A stretch of 62,838 nucleotides of DNA from the NCBI RefSeq assembly GCF_004117935.1, contig NZ_SDOY01000120.1, forward strand, positions 1 to 62,838. The letters run 5' to 3'. A model generated the notes under the pieces. That model was not told where the DNA came from, ran no database searches, and saw nothing but the letters and a program-made list of their open reading frames with translations. The position numbers and the translations under genes are program-made. This DNA comes from Streptomyces roseicoloratus. Its GTDB lineage: Bacteria; Actinomycetota; Actinomycetes; Streptomycetales; Streptomycetaceae. This document shows, one piece after another, positions 15,250-22,537 of this stretch (position 1 is its first letter; every line of letters begins with the position of its first letter).

Positions 15250-15635
15250 CCAACCTCCCGCCGTACAGCGGCCCCAACCCGACCTGCCCCAAGTGCAGCC
15301 ACGACGAAGCCCTCACTGAGTACCGGGCGCACGGCGATTGCGTTCATGGCGACCTGATCGGTTCCATCGGATTCCAGCCGAACGAGCGGCTGCACCGCGA
15401 GTGCATGCGCTGCTCCTACGCCTGGGACGAGCAGCTCAACCCGCCCGACGTCGAGCCCGAGCCCGTATGCAACTGCACGTGGGGCGGGCTGGAGATTCGG
15501 CGCTGCCCCGGCCACGAGCCCCAGCCCGGGCCTGCCACCCACATCGGCGGCAACGCCGAGGACTGCCTCGCCTGTGAGGGCACCAACCCGCCGTACCCGT
15601 TCCTCTGCCCCGGACCCCAGGAGCCCCAGCCGTGA
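15246..15635 (+). CDS. Multi-zinc-site protein (129 aa)
   Basis: Cysteines are arranged as CPKC (14-17), CMRC near 53, CNC and CPGH near 76-87, CLAC near 107 and a final CPG. This is enough for two or three zinc knuckles around a Pro-rich chain. The N-terminal part (CPKCSHDEALTEYRAHG) resembles phage nucleic-acid-binding proteins. The function is unknown. Confidence 0.6.
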   Translation: MTNLPPYSGPNPTCPKCSHDEALTEYRAHGDCVHGDLIGSIGFQPNERLHRECMRCSYAWDEQLNPPDVEPEPVCNCTWGGLEIRRCPGHEPQPGPATHIGGNAEDCLACEGTNPPYPFLCPGPQEPQP

Positions 15636-16003
15636 GCCGACTCCGCGCCCTCGTCTGGCGCGCCACCCGCCGCACAACCAACCGGCTGTACGACGCCCTC
15701 GCCGTCCTCGGCGGCTACTGCAACGACCACCCCGTCAAGAGCGGGATCCCGGACGGGACCGGCGGCTACCACCACTGGCGGTGCGCCTTCAAGCGCGGCC
15801 ACACAGGCCACCACCGCTACCGCAACTACACGTGGGACGCGAACGGCACCACCGACTACCTGCCGATCGACCCGTTCCCCAGCCAGCCGTGGGAGCGGTC
15901 GTCCATCTCGACGAGGCGCCAGGCCCGCGAGAGGCGCCGCTGGGATGCCGACCAGTCCGCCCGCTTCCGAGCTGAGCGCCTCGCCCGCGGCGAGAAGTAC
16001 TGA
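15632..16003 (+). CDS. Basic protein of unknown function (123 aa)
   Basis: The protein starts with an Arg-rich helix (LRALVWRATRRTTNRLYDAL). A small domain with Cys and His (YHHWRCAFKRGHTGHHRYRN) follows, then a highly basic C-terminal helix (RRQARERRRWDADQSARFRA). Nucleic-acid binding is plausible. The GTG start overlaps the preceding stop codon. Confidence 0.55.
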   Translation: MSRLRALVWRATRRTTNRLYDALAVLGGYCNDHPVKSGIPDGTGGYHHWRCAFKRGHTGHHRYRNYTWDANGTTDYLPIDPFPSQPWERSSISTRRQARERRRWDADQSARFRAERLARGEKY

Positions 16004-16018
16004 CCCCGAACGCGCGAA

Positions 16019-16059
16019 GGGGCGCGCCCAGTCCGCCAAGACACCTGCGGGCGCGCCCC
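16019..16059. terminator. Inverted repeat GGGGCGCGCCC / GGGCGCGCCCC
   Basis: Perfect 11-base arms at 16019-16029 and 16049-16059 enclose a 19-base loop, just after a stop codon. Each arm is itself nearly palindromic. There is no T tract. It may act as an attenuator within the early operon. Confidence 0.45.
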
Positions 16060-16106
16060 ACACGGTGCAGTCACCGTACAGCCCACACCAGCCCCACGGA
16101 GCCACG

Positions 16107-16745
16107 ATGACCACCACCGCCGCAGCCCAGCTCCAGACCATCGCCACCCTCTGGCCCGACCTCGACGACGCCCTCGGCACCCCCGTCGCCGCGACCTGGC
16201 CGCCCGCCGGCCTCCGCACCTACCTCGCCGCCCTGGAGCAGCACGACGCCACCGAGACGGCCGCCCTCCGCATGCTGGAGCGCTCCCCCGACCAGCTCGG
16301 CGCCCGGCCGGTCCCCGTCAACCTCCGGATCATGGACACCATGCGGACCGTCGAAGCCGCTCTCCACGAGACCGCCGACCAGATCGCCTCCGCCAACCAG
16401 CACGCCGTCGAGACATCCCACCCGCACCGCTGGCACTTCACCGGACGCCCCCGCGGCGCCGCCTGGACCGCCCTCTGGCTCAGCGCGAGGGCCGACAACG
16501 TGTTCTGGCCCGGCCGCGCCCTCACCGACGCTCAGGCGCGCCACCTGAGGCACGTCGCCCGCGAGGCTCTCCACCGCGTAGAGCAAGCGCTCGACCTCGC
16601 CGTCGAGCAGCGCGAGTTGGACGCCCAGCACCGATGCCCCTGCGGCGGGCGCATCGTCATCACCGGCGGCGCCGGCGACCAGCCCACCGCCCGCTGCCGC
16701 CAATGCGGCGCCTGGTGGACCGAGCGAGGCGTGGTCGCGGCCTGA
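16107..16745 (+). CDS. Helical protein with C-terminal zinc ribbon (212 aa)
   Basis: The helical N-terminal 170 residues include WPDLDDALGTPVAATWPP and TAALRMLERSPDQLGARPVP, a style I recognise from Streptomyces phages but cannot name. The C-terminus is a four-cysteine ribbon (CPCGGRIVITGG, then CRQCGAWW). The ATG at 16107 lies 104 bases after the previous gene and has only a weak upstream GGAGCC. It is the last gene of the rightward early operon. Confidence 0.6.
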   Translation: MTTTAAAQLQTIATLWPDLDDALGTPVAATWPPAGLRTYLAALEQHDATETAALRMLERSPDQLGARPVPVNLRIMDTMRTVEAALHETADQIASANQHAVETSHPHRWHFTGRPRGAAWTALWLSARADNVFWPGRALTDAQARHLRHVAREALHRVEQALDLAVEQRELDAQHRCPCGGRIVITGGAGDQPTARCRQCGAWWTERGVVAA

Positions 16746-16752
16746 CCTGCAC

Positions 16753-16818
16753 GCTTCCCGGCGCCGGGAAGCTTCCGGACAGCAGCAGGCCCCCGCCGGA
16801 TACACCCGGACGGGGGCC
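16753..16818. terminator. Two stacked hairpins between convergent genes
   Basis: The first is a 20-base palindrome at 16753-16772 (stem GCTTCCCG/CGGGAAGC). The second pairs GGCCCCCG (16788-16795) with CGGGGGCC (16811-16818). They sit between the early operon end and the convergent DUF6221 gene and probably terminate transcription from both sides. Confidence 0.6.
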
Positions 16819-16833
16819 ACTGCACGGGCGCGG

Positions 16834-17205
16834 CTACGGGCGCCACGCCTCGTCGTAGTCGGGGTGGTCGGCATACGGCAGGGCAAGGGCCGCGAGGATT
16901 GGTGAGACCTCGGGGTAGCTGTCCCAGCCGCCCATCATCCGGCGCCGTTCGGCAACGAAACGTTCGTAGTCGGCGAGGATCCGCCGCTTGGCGTCGACCT
17001 CGGCGAGGACACGAGCCGGATCATGGCGGGCGATGTGCTCGGCGACCGCGCCGTCATCGGTCGTGAACAGCTCGGTGCCCACCTGGATGGTTGCCGAGAA
17101 CGGCAGACTCCACTGCAGCTCGTTGCCGGACCCGTCCCACAGGACACCGCGAGCCGTTCGCTCGTCCTCGTCGAGGCGGGCCGTCAGGAACTCCACCAGA
17201 TCCAC
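16834..17205 (-). CDS. DUF6221 family protein
   Basis: This 123-residue protein begins DLVEFLTARLDEDERTARG and ends ALPYADHPDYDEAWRP, with HIARHDPARVLAEVDAKRR in the middle. These are the hallmarks of the DUF6221 family, common in Streptomyces phages and chromosomes and of unknown function. The GTG at 17205 follows GAAGGAG, which lies at the end of the upstream HTH gene. The two genes form a leftward unit. Confidence 0.8.
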   Translation of the reverse strand: MDLVEFLTARLDEDERTARGVLWDGSGNELQWSLPFSATIQVGTELFTTDDGAVAEHIARHDPARVLAEVDAKRRILADYERFVAERRRMMGGWDSYPEVSPILAALALPYADHPDYDEAWRP

Positions 17206-17209
17206 GCTG

Positions 17210-17461
17210 CTACTCCTTCGGCTTCAGGTCGGTGCGGCGGCCCTGGGTCATCCCCGCCTGCCGCTTCGCCCAGTACTCGTCGAACCACGCCACCGGGTAC
17301 TCCGGCCGGCTGCTCCCCGGACGGAACGCGGGCGCAGGCCAGCCCTCCTTGGGGTTCGTCGCGAGCCGGTGGATCAGCGTACGGCTGCGCCCCACCCGCT
17401 CCGCGAGCTTCGGAATGGTCATGGTCTCCCGCGGCTCCTCACTCTCCGGGGTCACGGACAT
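17210..17461 (-). CDS. Small HTH protein (MerR/excisionase-like)
   Basis: This 83-residue protein has a compact helix-turn-helix, MTIPKLAERVGRSRTLIHRL, followed by a basic wing-like stretch (FRPGSSRPEYPVAWFDEYWA). It resembles AlpA or excisionase-type DNA-binding proteins. I chose the ATG at 17461 because a GAGGAT -10 hexamer ends six bases upstream, predicting a leaderless mRNA. It lies next to a perfect palindrome, which is the likely binding site. It is a candidate operon regulator or directionality factor. Confidence 0.65.
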   Translation of the reverse strand: MSVTPESEEPRETMTIPKLAERVGRSRTLIHRLATNPKEGWPAPAFRPGSSRPEYPVAWFDEYWAKRQAGMTQGRRTDLKPKE

Positions 17462-17467
17462 GGGCAC

Positions 17468-17512
17468 ATCCTCTCGCGAGGTGTGGACATTGTCCACACT
17501 TCTCGCTACGGT
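17468..17512. promoter_or_regulatory. Divergent promoters sharing a perfect 19-base palindrome
   Basis: GTGTGGACATTGTCCACAC at 17481-17499 is a perfect inverted repeat around one central base. Its left arm supplies TGGACA (17484-17489), which lies 17 bases from TACGGT (17507-17512) for rightward transcription. Its right arm supplies TGGACA on the minus strand, 17 bases from GAGGAT (17473-17468) for the HTH gene. One protein bound here would cover both -35 elements. Confidence 0.6.
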
Positions 17513-17603
17513 CGAACCGGCAACAACGAAGGCCCCGGCCGGAGTTCGCAGCTCCACATGGCCGGGGCCAGACCCACCCACAACCTCACGAAGGAGCGGG
17601 TCC

Positions 17604-17876
17604 GTGTCCGAGCGTACCGACCAGCCTCCCAACGTCCACAGCCTCCTCGGCAAGCTCGCCGACCGCATCGAGGCCAAGCACCCCACCAAGGCCATCGACG
17701 AGCGCCTCGTCCTCGCGCAGGCCCTTGTTGTCGCCGAGCACACCTACGGCCCCACCGAGGCCGCCGACGCCGCCGAGCGCGCCCTCATCGACGCCCTCCC
17801 GCCCGTCCGCCCGGACGACACCCGTGCCGAGTACGCCACCCGCTGCCGCCTTGTCGGCCAGGAGGTCTCGGCCTGA
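17604..17876 (+). CDS. Helical protein (90 aa), first gene of membrane operon
   Basis: The GTG at 17604 follows GAAGGAG. The product is all-helical (VHSLLGKLADRIEAKHPTKA, then LVLAQALVVAEHTYGPTEA). No domain is recognised. It opens the rightward unit driven from the 17484-17512 promoter and overlaps the DUF2637-like gene by one base. Confidence 0.6.
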   Translation: MSERTDQPPNVHSLLGKLADRIEAKHPTKAIDERLVLAQALVVAEHTYGPTEAADAAERALIDALPPVRPDDTRAEYATRCRLVGQEVSA

Positions 17877-18709
17877 TGCGCACCCCGCTCATCGCCCCCG
17901 CGGTCACCCTGTCCGCCGGCTCCCTCGCCTGGACCACCTGGAGCCTCGTCGACCTCCTCGGCGCCGGCCCCTGGGGCATCACCGTCGCCGCCGGAGCCGA
18001 CATCATCTGGGCCTCCGTCATCTGGGCCGAAGCCCGCAGCCTCCGAATCTGCGGCCACCGCTGGCCCGTCGCCGCCATCGGCTGGACCGCCCTCGCCGCC
18101 GTCGCAGCCTTCCTCGTCTGGCACGGCATCCAGCAGCACCACACCGCCATGGCCGTCGCCGGCCCGTTCCTCCCCCTCGGCGCCAAGGTCGTATGGCTGC
18201 TCGCCCTCGCGGACATGCGCGACCCCGCAGCGCTCACCGACGACGACCGCGCGCTGCTCGCCAACGAGGAGCGCGCCATGCGGTTCGAGGAAGCCCGGCA
18301 CCGGCACGAGCTCCGCCGCCGCGAGATGGCCGCCGAGCGCCTCATCGCCGAGGTCGAGACCGACTTCACGATCGAGCTCGCCCGGCAGGACAAGGACCGC
18401 GAGCTTGCCCGCCGAGCACCGATCGCGATCGCCCCGATCACGGCCGAGCACGAGACGAGCACGATCGCGATCACCCCCGAGCAGCCCCACGCTTCGGAGC
18501 GCCCCGAACCCGCCCCGACCAGCACGATCGCCAATCGCGAGCAGAAGAGCATCGCCGACCTCGCCCGCGAACACGTCGCGATCCACCCGACCAACCCACC
18601 CGCCGTCGACGCGATCTGCTCGATCCGGCCCGACGCCGATCGCCCGTCCGTCGGCGCAGCCGTTCGCCGCGCCCGCCAGCAGCTCGACGCCCGCGGAGGC
18701 TACCGATGA
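17876..18709 (+). CDS. DUF2637-like membrane protein with helical tail
   Basis: This 277-residue protein has four hydrophobic spans in its first 120 residues (for example TLSAGSLAWTTWSLVDLLG, AIGWTALAAVAAFLVW, FLPLGAKVVWLLALADM). A long charged helix follows (about 125-190). The C-terminus is HTH-like (IADLAREHVAIHP, then SVGAAVRRARQQL). The architecture resembles DUF2637 and Spd-type proteins of Streptomyces plasmids and integrative elements, which aid plasmid spread. Finding it inside a phage is unusual. Its role here is inference. Confidence 0.65.
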   Translation: MRTPLIAPAVTLSAGSLAWTTWSLVDLLGAGPWGITVAAGADIIWASVIWAEARSLRICGHRWPVAAIGWTALAAVAAFLVWHGIQQHHTAMAVAGPFLPLGAKVVWLLALADMRDPAALTDDDRALLANEERAMRFEEARHRHELRRREMAAERLIAEVETDFTIELARQDKDRELARRAPIAIAPITAEHETSTIAITPEQPHASERPEPAPTSTIANREQKSIADLAREHVAIHPTNPPAVDAICSIRPDADRPSVGAAVRRARQQLDARGGYR

Positions 18710-19206
18710 CCCCCACCCTCGGTGCCGTCCTCGTCGGCTTCGCGCTCCTCGTGTGGGAGCTGTTCGTCTGGTTCCCCGGCCTCAAGACCCTCCAGACCAA
18801 CCTCATCGGCGCCGCCGGTGAGCTCCTGCCCTTCACCCTCTGCTGGTGCGTCGGCGCGCTCACCGTCATGGTCGTCGGCGGCCTCGTCGGCTGGATCGGC
18901 GACACCGCCCTGTGGGGCCTCAACACCTTCGGCGACGGCCTGTTGGTCTACGGCGTCGGCGCCCAGACCGGCACCGCCCCCGGCAGCACCGCAGCCCCAC
19001 TCACCCAAGGCGGCCTGTTCATGACCGCGCTCGTCCTCGTCGGCTTCCTCGCCCGCCGCCACCGCGGCGCCAAGGCGTCGAAGTGGCGCGGCTGGGGCGC
19101 CGGCGTCGGACTCGGCCTCTCCGCCGGCATCGCCCGCTACGCCGCCGTCCCCCTCGCCTCCGCCGTCAACCTCTCCGGCGCCTGGCTCACCGGGATGATC
19201 TCGTGA
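18706..19206 (+). CDS. Four-span membrane protein (166 aa)
   Basis: Hydrophobic segments are LGAVLVGFALLVWELFVW, LLPFTLCWCVGALTVMVVGG, a Gly-rich third span near LFMTALVLVGFLA and a C-terminal span. The start overlaps the previous gene as ATGA, so the two membrane proteins are probably made together. I recognise no named family. Confidence 0.6.
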   Translation: MTPTLGAVLVGFALLVWELFVWFPGLKTLQTNLIGAAGELLPFTLCWCVGALTVMVVGGLVGWIGDTALWGLNTFGDGLLVYGVGAQTGTAPGSTAAPLTQGGLFMTALVLVGFLARRHRGAKASKWRGWGAGVGLGLSAGIARYAAVPLASAVNLSGAWLTGMIS

Positions 19207-19811
19207 CCACCGAACAGCAGCCCGACGTCGTGGCGGGGGAGCAGCCGAGCAAGCTCGCAGGCGGCTGCGTCCTCGCCATCGGCGCCGCACTCGCCGGAGG
19301 CATCGCCTACACCGTCCCCGAGACCGCCTACTACACGGCCGGGCTCCTCACCGCCGCCGGCGTCCGCCGCGCCCGCACCTGGGCCGCCGGGCGCCGGGGC
19401 GGTGAGCAGCCGGAGGTCGAGGACGCCGTCGACATCGTCGCCGCCCTCCACGAGCTCTCCCCCGGCGGCACCGCGAACGTCCGCCTCACCCAGCTCGCCG
19501 AAGGGATCGGCCTGCCTGACACCCGGACCGTCCGGGCCCTCCTCGACGAAGCCAGCATCCCGATCAAGGAAGTCCGCACGGGCGGGAAGGTCGGGCCCGG
19601 CATCCACGTGACCGCCATCCCCCGCTCCTGCGGCGCCCCTCCCGACGGTTGTTGGTGCGCTGTGACCAGCAACAACAACACCAACAACACCCCCGAGGAG
19701 GAGCCCCGAGAGGGGTTCCGTGTAGAGCACATCGGCCACGCCGGAACCGTCGTCCACGACCCCGCCGAAACCCGCCGCCGCCACGCCACCACCACGAGGA
19801 GCGCCCGATGA
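19203..19811 (+). CDS. Membrane-anchored winged-helix-like protein (202 aa)
   Basis: Residues 18-50 contain a hydrophobic span (LAGGCVLAIGAALAGGIAYT). Residues 75-135 look like a winged helix (VRLTQLAEGIGLPDTRTVRA, then IPIKEVRTGGKVGPGIHV). The C-terminus is Asn/Glu-rich. The combination suggests a membrane-tethered DNA or nucleoprotein contact. It resembles transfer-associated proteins of actinobacterial integrative elements, though that comparison is uncertain. Confidence 0.6.
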   Translation: MTTEQQPDVVAGEQPSKLAGGCVLAIGAALAGGIAYTVPETAYYTAGLLTAAGVRRARTWAAGRRGGEQPEVEDAVDIVAALHELSPGGTANVRLTQLAEGIGLPDTRTVRALLDEASIPIKEVRTGGKVGPGIHVTAIPRSCGAPPDGCWCAVTSNNNTNNTPEEEPREGFRVEHIGHAGTVVHDPAETRRRHATTTRSAR

Positions 19812-19861
19812 CCTACTGCGAGCACTGCGGCTGGTGGAGCCGCCCCCACTGCGGCCACTGA
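19808..19861 (+). CDS. 17-aa Cys/His microprotein
   Basis: The ATG at 19808 overlaps the preceding stop codon as ATGA. The complete product is MTYCEHCGWWSRPHCGH, which holds CEHC and HCGH and could bind one zinc ion. Coupling to the upstream gene and the preserved Cys/His spacing argue that it is translated, although its length alone would not. A short chance ORF is the alternative. Confidence 0.4.
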   Translation: MTYCEHCGWWSRPHCGH

Positions 19862-19885
19862 CCGCCAGAACCCCCGGGCGTACCG

Positions 19886-19914
19886 TGGCCGCAGCACCCG
19901 ATCGATTGCGGCCA
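19886..19914. terminator. Hairpin TGGCCGCA / TGCGGCCA after the membrane operon
   Basis: Perfect 8-base arms (19886-19893 and 19907-19914) enclose a 13-base loop, 25 bases after the microprotein stop codon. There is no clear T tract. Confidence 0.4.
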
Positions 19915-19940
19915 GGCTGCGCCGCCTCGACGGAGGACCC

Positions 19941-19974
19941 AGCCCCGCCGGAACAGCGCCCGACGGGGCTTCCT
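19941..19974 (+). terminator. Terminator-like AGCCCCG / CGGGGCT with T-rich tail
   Basis: Arms at 19941-19947 and 19964-19970 are followed by TCCTC. It probably ends transcription of the membrane operon before the gene at 20065. Confidence 0.45.
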
Positions 19975-20064
19975 CACGTCCCGATTCCGCATACCCGCCG
20001 CCATCCCCCAGGCACGCGCGATACGTTCACGACTCCGCCACACCAAGACCACAGCGAGGACACC

Positions 20065-20655
20065 GTGACGCAGCAGCCCTACCCGCCCCAACAGCCCAGC
20101 CCCAACCAGCAGTGGAGCCCGTCCCCCGGCCAGCCGTACCCCGGCGCACCGTACGGGCCTCCCCGCCCGCCGAAGAAGGGCATGGGCGCAGGCGCGATCG
20201 TCGCGATCGTCCTCGGCTCGCTCTTCGGCCTGTTCATCATCATCGGGGTCATCGGCGCGATCGTAAGCGACGACACCCACGCCAGCAGCGACAAGAGCAG
20301 CCCGGAACGCAGCACCGCCGCTGCGCCCGCGGCAAAGCCGTCCACGAAGGCGCCGGCCACCGCAGCTCCCGCGCAGAGCCAGGCTGACGAGTTCAAGGCG
20401 TTCGTGGCGAAGTCCGGTACCGACGCGGAGAAGGGCGCGATCAAGCACGTCGTCAAGGTCACGGGCGCGGACGACCAGAACAACATCCTGGACACCGCCG
20501 ACATCTACACCGACTTCAAGGGTGGCCTGATGAGCGACGACGCTGGGAAGGCGAAGCTGATCGCTGCCGCGTTCGCGGACTGGAAGCACTCGAAGAACGG
20601 GCTCGTGACGGTGTACGGCGAGGACGGCCAGCTCATCACCAACGGAAAGTTCTGA
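20065..20655 (+). CDS. Membrane-anchored protein with Pro-rich N-terminus (196 aa)
   Basis: The GTG at 20065 follows GCGAGGA. About 40 Pro/Gln-rich residues (YPPQQPSPNQQWSPSPGQPY) precede one strong membrane span (IVAIVLGSLFGLFIIIGVIG) and an exported domain with a Ser/Ala/Pro linker. The compact C-terminal fold (IKHVVKVTGADDQNNILDTA) resembles lipoprotein-like sensor domains of Streptomyces surface proteins. Its position before the late region suggests a lysogenic conversion or exclusion gene. Confidence 0.65.
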   Translation: MTQQPYPPQQPSPNQQWSPSPGQPYPGAPYGPPRPPKKGMGAGAIVAIVLGSLFGLFIIIGVIGAIVSDDTHASSDKSSPERSTAAAPAAKPSTKAPATAAPAQSQADEFKAFVAKSGTDAEKGAIKHVVKVTGADDQNNILDTADIYTDFKGGLMSDDAGKAKLIAAAFADWKHSKNGLVTVYGEDGQLITNGKF

Positions 20656-20672
20656 CGTGCGCGCGGCCAGGG

Positions 20673-20702
20673 TTGCGATGGACGAGACGTCTCGTCTACA
20701 TT
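20673..20702 (+). promoter_or_regulatory. Probable late promoter with palindrome filling the spacer
   Basis: TTGCGA (20673-20678) and TACATT (20697-20702) are 18 bases apart. The perfect 16-base palindrome GACGAGACGTCTCGTC occupies 20681-20696, between the two hexamers. An operator inside the spacer is typical of MerR-type activated promoters and of some TetR-repressed ones. Nothing else between 20656 and 20871 could drive the late operon as plausibly. Confidence 0.55.
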
Positions 20703-20736
20703 GAAGCCGTCTCCGGCGTGCCCGGAAACAAGCGCC

Positions 20737-20770
20737 AGGCCCCGACCCTCCCCCGTGTCGGGGCCTTCTT
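20737..20770 (+). terminator. Intrinsic terminator in the late leader
   Basis: AGGCCCCGAC (20737-20746) pairs perfectly with GTCGGGGCCT (20757-20766) over a 10-base loop, and TTCTT follows. It lies about 30-60 bases after the predicted late start and about 100 bases before the first late gene. Late transcription would therefore need readthrough or antitermination. Alternatively a short RNA is made. Confidence 0.7.
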
Positions 20771-20871
20771 CATGACTCCGCCGTCCGGCGATGGGGCGTA
20801 GAGAGCCTCCAGGGTCCATGGGGCCCTGCGACGTCGGCGACCGGGCGGCGGCCCACCACCAGGAGGTGCCC

Positions 20872-21987
20872 ATGCCCTTCCCCGACGGCACCCCCACCAT
20901 CACCCTCACCGGCACCCTGCCCTGCCCCGTCGAAGGCACCGGATACGACGGGAAGATCGTCCTCACGCCCTCGTCGTACCTCGTCGACACCACCCGCGAC
21001 GCCATCTACCTCGGCGGCGGAGAGAAGCCCATCGTCGACGGCGCGTTCTCCGCCACGATCGTCCCCAACGACGCCGCAGGCATCGGTCCATCCGGCTGGC
21101 GGTGGCTCATCAGCATCGAACCCACCGGCGCCCCCAAGCGAGCTTTCTGGGCGTACGTCGCGGGCACCGGCACCGTCGACATCTCCACCCTGATCGAGGT
21201 CCCCGCCCCCGACGGCGGATCGGCCGGCAGCGGCGCGGTGGCATCCGTGAACGGCAAGACCGGCGTGGTCGTCCTCACCTACGCGGACGTGGACGCCGAG
21301 CCCGAGGGCGCCGTCGCCGAACACGCCGCGGCCAGTGACCCGCACGGCGACCGCACGTGGGCCACCGGCGAGTTCGCGGCCAAGAGCGCCAACCTGTCCG
21401 ACCTGGCCAGCGCCGCGACCGCCCGCACCAACCTCGGCCTCGGCGACGCGGCCACCCTCGACGTCGGCACCACCGCCGGCACCGTCGCGGCGGGCGATGA
21501 CCCCCGGTTCAGCGAGGGCGGCGGTAGCAGCACAATCCGCACGGCGAGCGTCCGCATCACCGACGACGACCTGTCCGGCCTCCCCAACGTCGCCTCCTGG
21601 ACCATCGTTCAGACATCGGCCGGCACCCAGCTGAAGTGCTCGATCACAGCCGCCGTCGGCGACCGGATCCGCGCCCTGGGCCTGTTCATGTACGACGGTG
21701 CGCACTTCCTCGACTGGAACATGCTCACCAGCGCGGGCGCCCTCGGCACCTACGCGGCGTCCGGCACGACCACGCCGCTCGGCGAGGGCAACCCGACCAT
21801 GTACCCGTCGACCGCGTTCAAGGGCTACACGACCGCCGAGTTCTTCACCGTCGAAGCCGGCCACCTCAACGCCGGGCAGGTCACCGTGGCGCTCGCCCAC
21901 CAAGGCACGAACGCCGGCAAGGTCTACGCCCACACCCTGTACCCGTGGCGGCTCCGCCTGGAGAACATCGGCCCCGAACCGGCCTGA
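20872..21987 (+). CDS. Tail-fibre-like protein
   Basis: This 371-residue protein has a beta-rich N-terminal domain (about 1-120). The fibre signature ASVNGKTGVVVLTYADVDAE is followed by NLSDLASAATARTNLGLGDA and a GTTAGTVAAGDDPRF segment, motifs repeated in many phage side- and tail-fibre proteins. A jelly-roll-like C-terminal domain (about 230-371) may bind the receptor. AGGAGG precedes the ATG at 20872. The gene is first in the late operon, upstream of terminase, instead of among the tail genes. Confidence 0.75.
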   Translation: MPFPDGTPTITLTGTLPCPVEGTGYDGKIVLTPSSYLVDTTRDAIYLGGGEKPIVDGAFSATIVPNDAAGIGPSGWRWLISIEPTGAPKRAFWAYVAGTGTVDISTLIEVPAPDGGSAGSGAVASVNGKTGVVVLTYADVDAEPEGAVAEHAAASDPHGDRTWATGEFAAKSANLSDLASAATARTNLGLGDAATLDVGTTAGTVAAGDDPRFSEGGGSSTIRTASVRITDDDLSGLPNVASWTIVQTSAGTQLKCSITAAVGDRIRALGLFMYDGAHFLDWNMLTSAGALGTYAASGTTTPLGEGNPTMYPSTAFKGYTTAEFFTVEAGHLNAGQVTVALAHQGTNAGKVYAHTLYPWRLRLENIGPEPA

Positions 21988-22000
21988 TCGGAGGTGCCTG

Positions 22001-22537
22001 GTGACGAATCAGTACCGCGTGGACAACTACAACACCCCCGTCACCGACGAGGAACGCGCCGAGATCCGCCGGCTCCACGCCGAAGGCCACGGCCGCAACG
22101 AGATCTCTCGCCGCGTCGGGCGCAGCGCCCGCACCATCAGCGCGCAGGCCGACCAGATGGGCCTCACCTTCGATCGCACCGCCACCGCCGCTGCGACCGA
22201 GGCCAAGGTCATCGACGCCCGCGCCCGCCGCGCCCGCATCATGGAGCAGCTCTACGACGTCATCGAGGCCGACCTCGCCTACCTGAAGAAGCCCGACACC
22301 TACGACCTCGTCGAGGTGTCCGCCGGCAAGGCCGTGCACTTCGCCACCGAGCGCCTCCCCGCACAAGACCGGCGCGCCCTGATCACCGGCATCAGCACCG
22401 CGATCACCGCCACGTCCCGCCTCGAAGCGCTCGAAGGCGACCCGGGCGTCGCCGGGGCCACTTCGCTGCTCCTCAACCTGTCCGATGCCTTCCGTCAGGC
22501 GGCCGGCCCCGTGGAGGACGACACCGGGGAGGGCTGA
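22001..22537 (+). CDS. Terminase small subunit (HTH type)
   Basis: This 178-residue protein has an N-terminal helix-turn-helix (ERAEIRRLHAEGHGRNEISR, then RVGRSARTISAQADQMGL). A helical oligomerisation region follows (about 70-160). This is the usual architecture of small terminases that recognise cos or pac. The GTG at 22001 follows GGAGG. It overlaps the large subunit by one base, which confirms the assignment. Confidence 0.8.
   Translation: MTNQYRVDNYNTPVTDEERAEIRRLHAEGHGRNEISRRVGRSARTISAQADQMGLTFDRTATAAATEAKVIDARARRARIMEQLYDVIEADLAYLKKPDTYDLVEVSAGKAVHFATERLPAQDRRALITGISTAITATSRLEALEGDPGVAGATSLLLNLSDAFRQAAGPVEDDTGEG

Noticed and set aside
20656..20871. A cos site upstream of terminase
   Set aside because: No overhang-like repeat can be recognised; the region is better explained by a promoter and a terminator.
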